NCBI RefSeq assembly: GCF_001006305.1
Contig: NZ_LBHJ01000020.1
Location: 186,001-250,000, forward strand
DNA from: Silvibacterium bohemicum
Lineage (GTDB): Bacteria; Acidobacteriota; Terriglobia; Terriglobales; Acidobacteriaceae
Direction of reading: 5' to 3'
Length of the DNA: 64,000 nucleotides
Below the pieces are notes generated by a model. It was not told the origin of the DNA and searched no databases. It saw only the letters and a program-made list of their open reading frames with translations. A program made the translations under genes and the position numbers. Below, in pieces: positions 60,378-64,000 of this stretch; the stretch's first letter is position 1; each line of letters opens with the position of its first letter.

Positions 60378-61571
60378 TTACGCCACTTTGCGCTCTGCCC
60401 ATGGATCGATCACGATCTTGGTGACCTGTTCTTTCTTGTCGCGCCATACCTTGTACATCTCCGGCGCATCGTCGAGCGTGATGCGGTGGGAGATGATGTA
60501 GCTGGGATCGATTTCTCCCTTTTCAATTCGCTCCAATAGCGGCTGCATGTAGTTGTGCATGTTCGTCTGTCCCATCTTCATGGTGATGCCTTTGCCGAAG
60601 GCCGCGCCAAACGGGACCTTATCCAGCAATCCACCATAGACGCCGGGAATGGACAGCGTGCCGCCTTTACGCACTGCCTGAATCGCTTGTCGCAACACAC
60701 TTGGGCGATCGGTTTCGAGCATCAGCTTGGTCTTGACCTGATCGTAGATGCCTTGCAATTCGGTTGAGTGCGCCTCAAGACCAACCGCGTCGATGCAAGA
60801 ATCCGGCCCCGCGCCTGCGGTTAGATCCTTCAAAGCGGTCAAAACACTCACGTCGTCTTCGGAGTAATCGATTGTGATGGCGCCCACTGAGCGCGCCATA
60901 TCCAGGCGCTCAGGCAGACGATCGATGGCGATCACTCGCGCTGCGCCCAGCATGAACGCGCTCGCAATCGCGAACTGTCCCACCGGCCCGCAGCCCCAGA
61001 CGGCCACCGTGTCGCCCGGCTGGATCTGCGCGTTCTCAGCCGCCATGTATCCGGTTGGGAAAATGTCGGAGAGGAATAGAATTTTCTCGTCCGGGAGGTC
61101 GCTCTCGATTTTCAGCGGTCCCACGTTTGCGAATGGAACGCGTACATACTGTGCCTGCCCGCCGGCGTAGCCGCCCATCATGTGGGAGTAACCAAAAAGG
61201 CCGGACCCCGAATATCCGTAAGCCGCTTCCATCAAATGCGCGTTGGGATTCGTGTTGTCGCATGCGGCCCATAACTTCTTTTTGCAAAAGGAGCAGTTGC
61301 CGCAAGCGATTGTAAATGGAACCACAACGCGATCGCCGCGCTTGAGATTGGTGACGCCCCTCCCTACTTCCTCAACGATGCCCATGAACTCGTGGCCAAG
61401 AATATCTCCCGCCTCCATGGTCGGAATAAAGCCGTCATATAAGTGAAGATCCGATCCGCAGATAGCGGTTCGTGTGACCTTGATGATGGCATCGTGTGGG
61501 TTCAGCAGCTTCGGATCGTCCACTGTCAGCGTTTCCACCTTGCTCGTTCCCATCCAGCAAACTGCTTTCAT
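60378..61571 (-). CDS. Zinc-dependent alcohol dehydrogenase (formaldehyde dehydrogenase-like)
   Basis: A 397-residue medium-chain dehydrogenase. Catalytic zinc ligands are in [13 protein letters not shown] (Cys near residue 38) and [14 protein letters not shown] (His-Glu near 60); the structural zinc cluster is [17 protein letters not shown] (residues ~89-105). The NAD-binding loop is [18 protein letters not shown]. The sequence is of the glutathione-independent aldehyde/alcohol dehydrogenase type. It is the last gene of a minus-strand set with SRPBCC and SDR genes, 52 bases from the former. Confidence 0.92.
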   Translation of the reverse strand: MKAVCWMGTSKVETLTVDDPKLLNPHDAIIKVTRTAICGSDLHLYDGFIPTMEAGDILGHEFMGIVEEVGRGVTNLKRGDRVVVPFTIACGNCSFCKKKLWAACDNTNPNAHLMEAAYGYSGSGLFGYSHMMGGYAGGQAQYVRVPFANVGPLKIESDLPDEKILFLSDIFPTGYMAAENAQIQPGDTVAVWGCGPVGQFAIASAFMLGAARVIAIDRLPERLDMARSVGAITIDYSEDDVSVLTALKDLTAGAGPDSCIDAVGLEAHSTELQGIYDQVKTKLMLETDRPSVLRQAIQAVRKGGTLSIPGVYGGLLDKVPFGAAFGKGITMKMGQTNMHNYMQPLLERIEKGEIDPSYIISHRITLDDAPEMYKVWRDKKEQVTKIVIDPWAERKVA

Positions 61572-61623
61572 CTTGTTCCCCTTTTTCGCAATGTTGGGTT
61601 AGCGTTGCTGCATTGGCCGGCGG

Positions 61624-62274
61624 TCAGCTCGCCTTGCGATCCATGGCAGGAGGAGTCTCGACCTTCTCTCCGTATAGCGATTCCTTGGCTCCGCCAACTG
61701 TTCCGCGTGGTCCATGTGGCTGCCCTTGATTCCGAGGAATTTCTCCGGTCTCCGCTAGTGCCTTGAAGTGGCGCAGATTTTCGATCACCGCCTGCTTGGG
61801 GTTGCGTCCCACAATCGTCTCCCACATACTGGCGAACTTGCCCATCCTGAATTCCTGCAGCACCGTTGCCACGGTGCCGAGTCCTCCCGGAGCGGTCTCG
61901 AAGATAACCTCGCCAGCATTGTCCGAGTCTCCCCCAGTGCTTCGCCACGCGATCCGCTCGCCTGGCTCGTCAGCCAGAATTTCTGAATCCCACTCCAAAG
62001 TTTTGTCGCCTGACTTCATCACCCAGTGCGATGTCTTGTCGCCCGTCCGGGTTACTGCCGTTATCTGTTCCTGCCATAATGGGATGGCTTCGACATCGCG
62101 CCACATTGCGTATAAATCCTGCGGTGAAGCCTGAATGAATGCGCTGGTCCGGACCCATTGCTTCCCGTCCTTGTCCACCGGAGGCGGTAGATAGCGCCCA
62201 TTCACGATCACACCCGCCCCGGCCGATTTCGGCAGAGGCTCGGCATTCGGCTTTTCTCTCAGAGCGTCCGACAT
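61624..62274 (-). CDS. SRPBCC (START-like) family protein
   Basis: A 216-residue protein from ATG at 62274, with GGAG six bases upstream. The body is the cyclase/dehydrase helix-grip fold: RTSAFIQASPQDLYAMWRDV near residue 40, TRTGDKTSHWVMKSGDKTLE near 75, IAWRSTGGDSDNAGEVIFET near 106, VATVLQEFRMGKFASMWETI near 133. It may bind a hydrophobic ligand. It lies between the SDR and alcohol dehydrogenase genes in an apparent operon seen in many stress-linked clusters. Confidence 0.85.
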   Translation of the reverse strand: MSDALREKPNAEPLPKSAGAGVIVNGRYLPPPVDKDGKQWVRTSAFIQASPQDLYAMWRDVEAIPLWQEQITAVTRTGDKTSHWVMKSGDKTLEWDSEILADEPGERIAWRSTGGDSDNAGEVIFETAPGGLGTVATVLQEFRMGKFASMWETIVGRNPKQAVIENLRHFKALAETGEIPRNQGQPHGPRGTVGGAKESLYGEKVETPPAMDRKAS

Positions 62275-62382
62275 GTTTTTCTCCTTGTCTTGTATTGTTG
62301 AGGCTGAAATTAGAGGAAACTTTGTCGCTGCCGTCTCCGTGAGGCGCACTCAACACGCAGAGCAGAGCGTCAGGAACTCGCA

Positions 62383-63174
62383 CTACTTTTCATCGAGCGG
62401 CTTTGCCATCTTCTCGTGCATCGAGCCTTTGACTGATCCGGGTACGACGTTGGCCAGCATGCCTTCGAGTTTGGTTTTGCCCGAGGCGGCATACACGTGG
62501 TCTTTGCCTGCGAGGAGCGCTTCGATGCCTTGGTGAGCAACATCATCCGGCTCGCTCTCGCTTTTGCCCTTGGAGCCGACTTCCGTGTTGTCCATGCCCG
62601 CCCGATGAAAGAAGTCAGTATTCGTAGGGCCAGGTTGAAGCGCCGTTACCGTAATGTTCGAGTCGCGCAGCTCGTACCGAACACTGTGCGCAAAAGACAG
62701 CACGAAGGCCTTCGTCGCCGCGTATACAGCTTCCCGAGGGGCCACCATTTCTCCGGCGATCGAGGCCGTGAATAGGATCTTTCCGCCATCTTGCCCCAAC
62801 ATGCTTTTGATAACATGCTTCGTCAAGTGGACAGTGCCCGTGCAGTTCAAATCAACCATTTTCAGTTCTTCATCAAGATCGGTTTCGTAAAAGAGTCCGC
62901 CCACGCCCACACCGGCATTGATGCACGCTATGTCCAATGGACGACTTGAGGCCTTTACGGCATTCCATAACTCGTCGATCCCCTCGCGCGTCGCCAGGTC
63001 GGCTTGAATCGCCTCGACCGCCGATCCGGTCGAACGCAATGTATCCGCGGCAGCTTCCAGTCGCGCTCCGGCAGAGCAGATCACAAGGTCGTAACCACGG
63101 CTGCCCAATTCTTTTGCCAGAGAAAACCCGATGCCGCTCGAAGCACCTGTCACGAGAGCAAGCTTGTTCGCCAT
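62383..63174 (-). CDS. Short-chain dehydrogenase/reductase
   Basis: A 263-residue SDR from ATG at 63174, with a G-rich ribosome site; the frame runs on to 63276 but that part overlaps the upstream repeats. The NAD(P) loop is VTGASSGIGFSLAKELGSRG near residue 8; CINAGVGVGGLF is the NAG motif; the active site is TASIAGEMVAPREAVYAATK with catalytic Ser and YxxxK; LQPGPTNTDFF follows. The C-terminus is charged. The substrate is unknown. It is the first gene of the minus-strand set. Confidence 0.9.
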   Translation of the reverse strand: MANKLALVTGASSGIGFSLAKELGSRGYDLVICSAGARLEAAADTLRSTGSAVEAIQADLATREGIDELWNAVKASSRPLDIACINAGVGVGGLFYETDLDEELKMVDLNCTGTVHLTKHVIKSMLGQDGGKILFTASIAGEMVAPREAVYAATKAFVLSFAHSVRYELRDSNITVTALQPGPTNTDFFHRAGMDNTEVGSKGKSESEPDDVAHQGIEALLAGKDHVYAASGKTKLEGMLANVVPGSVKGSMHEKMAKPLDEK

Positions 63175-63570
63175 GTCTCTAACCCCCAAACCTAAGTTTG
63201 CATACAGCGCTCTTAAGTTTGGATGCAGTCTTGCTTCACCGAGGAGCTGTATTTCCATTGCGGTTGATGCGGCCAAAAGAGCGATCGTTATTTACTCCCC
63301 CGAATGGAAATATTGCCGTCTTTCAGCGCGATATCTCCAATCAGAGAAAGCAGCTCGCGAGGATAACTACGAAGGTCTTGGGATTTTCGGCAATCTGTTT
63401 GGAACGCATCTTGCCGTCTGAACCTTTGGATGCCGGCGACGGCGTGCGTGCTGAAGGACATCAGAAACTCTGTTGTTCTTCTCGTTTGCTCTGAAATCAA
63501 ACCCCTATGACGAAACGAGCGTCCTACCGTTTGTCCAGCCAAAAGGAATCAGTCTGCCTCGGAGAGAAAT
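63175..63570. other. Divergent promoter region with 21-base-spaced direct repeats
   Basis: 396 bases between the SDR and the thiamine-diphosphate enzyme. TAAGTTTGCATACAG (63193-63207) and TAAGTTTGGATGCAG (63214-63228) are direct repeats with a 21-base period, that is two helical turns, 19 bases before the SDR start. They look like a regulator's tandem site. No convincing gene is seen; a minus frame 63288-63542 has unlikely composition. Confidence 0.45.
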
Positions 63571-64000
63571 ATGACTAACGCATCGGACATACTCGTAGAA
63601 CGTTTACTTGCTTGGGGTGTTGACACCATATTCGGCTTGCCGGGTGATGGCATTAACGGAGTCTTCGAGTCTCTGCGCAAGCAGAAAGATCGGTTAAGGT
63701 TCATTCATGTAAGGCATGAAGAGTCCGCCGCGTTCATGGCCTGCGCCTATGCCAAATTTACCGGCAAACTGGGAGTGTGTATCTCTACCTCCGGCCCTGG
63801 AGGCATTCATCTCTTGAACGGTCTCTACGACGCAAAGATGGACCATGCGCCGGTCCTTGCGATCACAGGCCTGCAGCATAGCGATCTGATTGGCACCTTT
63901 ACTCAACAGGACGTTGCGCTGGATAAGCTCTTCATGGATGTCGCGGTCTACAACGAGCGAATCATGAGCGGAGCCCATATGGAAAGCGTGGCTGATCTTG
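63571..64000 (+). CDS. Thiamine-diphosphate-dependent enzyme (pyruvate oxidase/dehydrogenase-quinone-like), 5' part
   Basis: 143 codons to the window edge from ATG at 63571 after GGAGAG. ASDILVERLLAWGVDTIFGL and PGDGINGVFESLRK open the pyrimidine-binding domain; HVRHEESAAFMACAYAKFTG carries the catalytic Glu; CISTSGPGGIHLLNGLYDAK and TFTQQDVALDKLFMDVAVYN follow. This matches PoxB-type pyruvate:quinone oxidoreductases, which give acetate and CO2. Acetolactate-synthase-like relatives share these motifs, so the exact reaction is open until the C-terminus is read. Confidence 0.85.
   Translation, partial: MTNASDILVERLLAWGVDTIFGLPGDGINGVFESLRKQKDRLRFIHVRHEESAAFMACAYAKFTGKLGVCISTSGPGGIHLLNGLYDAKMDHAPVLAITGLQHSDLIGTFTQQDVALDKLFMDVAVYNERIMSGAHMESVADL

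Noticed and set aside
62383-63276. Longer SDR start at 63276
   Set aside because: The extra residues cover the direct-repeat region and are unlike SDR N-termini; ATG 63174 begins right at the Rossmann fold.

Overview
The window reads as a chromosomal accessory region of a soil member of the Acidobacteriota (Terriglobia/Acidobacteriaceae type). The evidence is an Oar-type TonB-dependent receptor with an N-terminal carboxypeptidase-regulatory-like domain next to a GH43 glycosidase, a CadC-like winged-helix protein, an SRPBCC/SDR/zinc-alcohol-dehydrogenase cluster, moderately GC-rich codon use, and frequent GTG/TTG starts behind clear Shine-Dalgarno sites. This taxonomic call is inference from gene content.

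Positions 1-25.9 kb hold metal (mainly copper) homeostasis. A minus-strand block carries a CusA/CzcA RND pump, a Met-rich FixH-like lipoprotein, a TolC-type channel, a Met-rich adaptor, a cytochrome b561-type membrane protein, a Tat-exported molybdopterin oxidoreductase, a YHS-containing copper P1B-ATPase, and a two-domain aspartic protease cut by the window edge. Next come two paralogous 123-residue Cys-rich secreted proteins, a STAS protein, a PAS-PAS-sigma54 activator, a lactonase-fold beta-propeller with a sigma54-like promoter, and an outer-membrane porin leading into a complete bufferin operon (bufA-bufB-bufC), a copper-binding RiPP system. A His-tailed small membrane protein occurs twice, at 12.4 and 25.5 kb.

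Positions 26-34 kb are a scar zone. They contain pieces of ImuB, a methyltransferase, a DUF4410-like protein, a Vsr endonuclease and an FAD oxidoreductase, plus a 147-bp element with inverted ends. Among these sits an apparently intact minus-strand set: a 2OG-Fe(II) oxygenase, a 53-residue protein, a membrane protein, a metallophosphoesterase and a phospholipase-D-fold protein.

Positions 34-38.3 kb are an arsenic locus: acr3 and arsR on the minus strand, and arsM, two arsC-type genes and a CDF-like transporter on the plus strand. The divergent promoter carries two operator-like repeats. A frameshifted merP-like pseudogene follows.

Positions 38.68-54.15 kb are an island bounded by 94-bp direct repeats (91/94 identical). 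At its right end lie a 3' fragment of tRNA-Ala and a decayed tyrosine integrase. The cargo includes a probable graspetide (omega-ester peptide) locus with three precursor genes sharing a C-terminal T-x-V-x-x-E-[TS]-T-D core, an ATP-grasp ligase and a membrane protein with a collagen-like tail; an XRE-ImmA/IrrE plus PIN pair; unknown proteins with a nuclease-like motif, a SEC-C finger or a zinc-knuckle/HNH look; and a 133-residue protein coupled to a 1163-residue STAND NTPase. The graspetide locus is the best candidate for an undescribed system.

Positions 54.9-64 kb return to core-like metabolism: GH43 plus TonB receptor, alcohol dehydrogenase, SRPBCC, SDR, and the start of a thiamine-diphosphate enzyme cut by the window edge.
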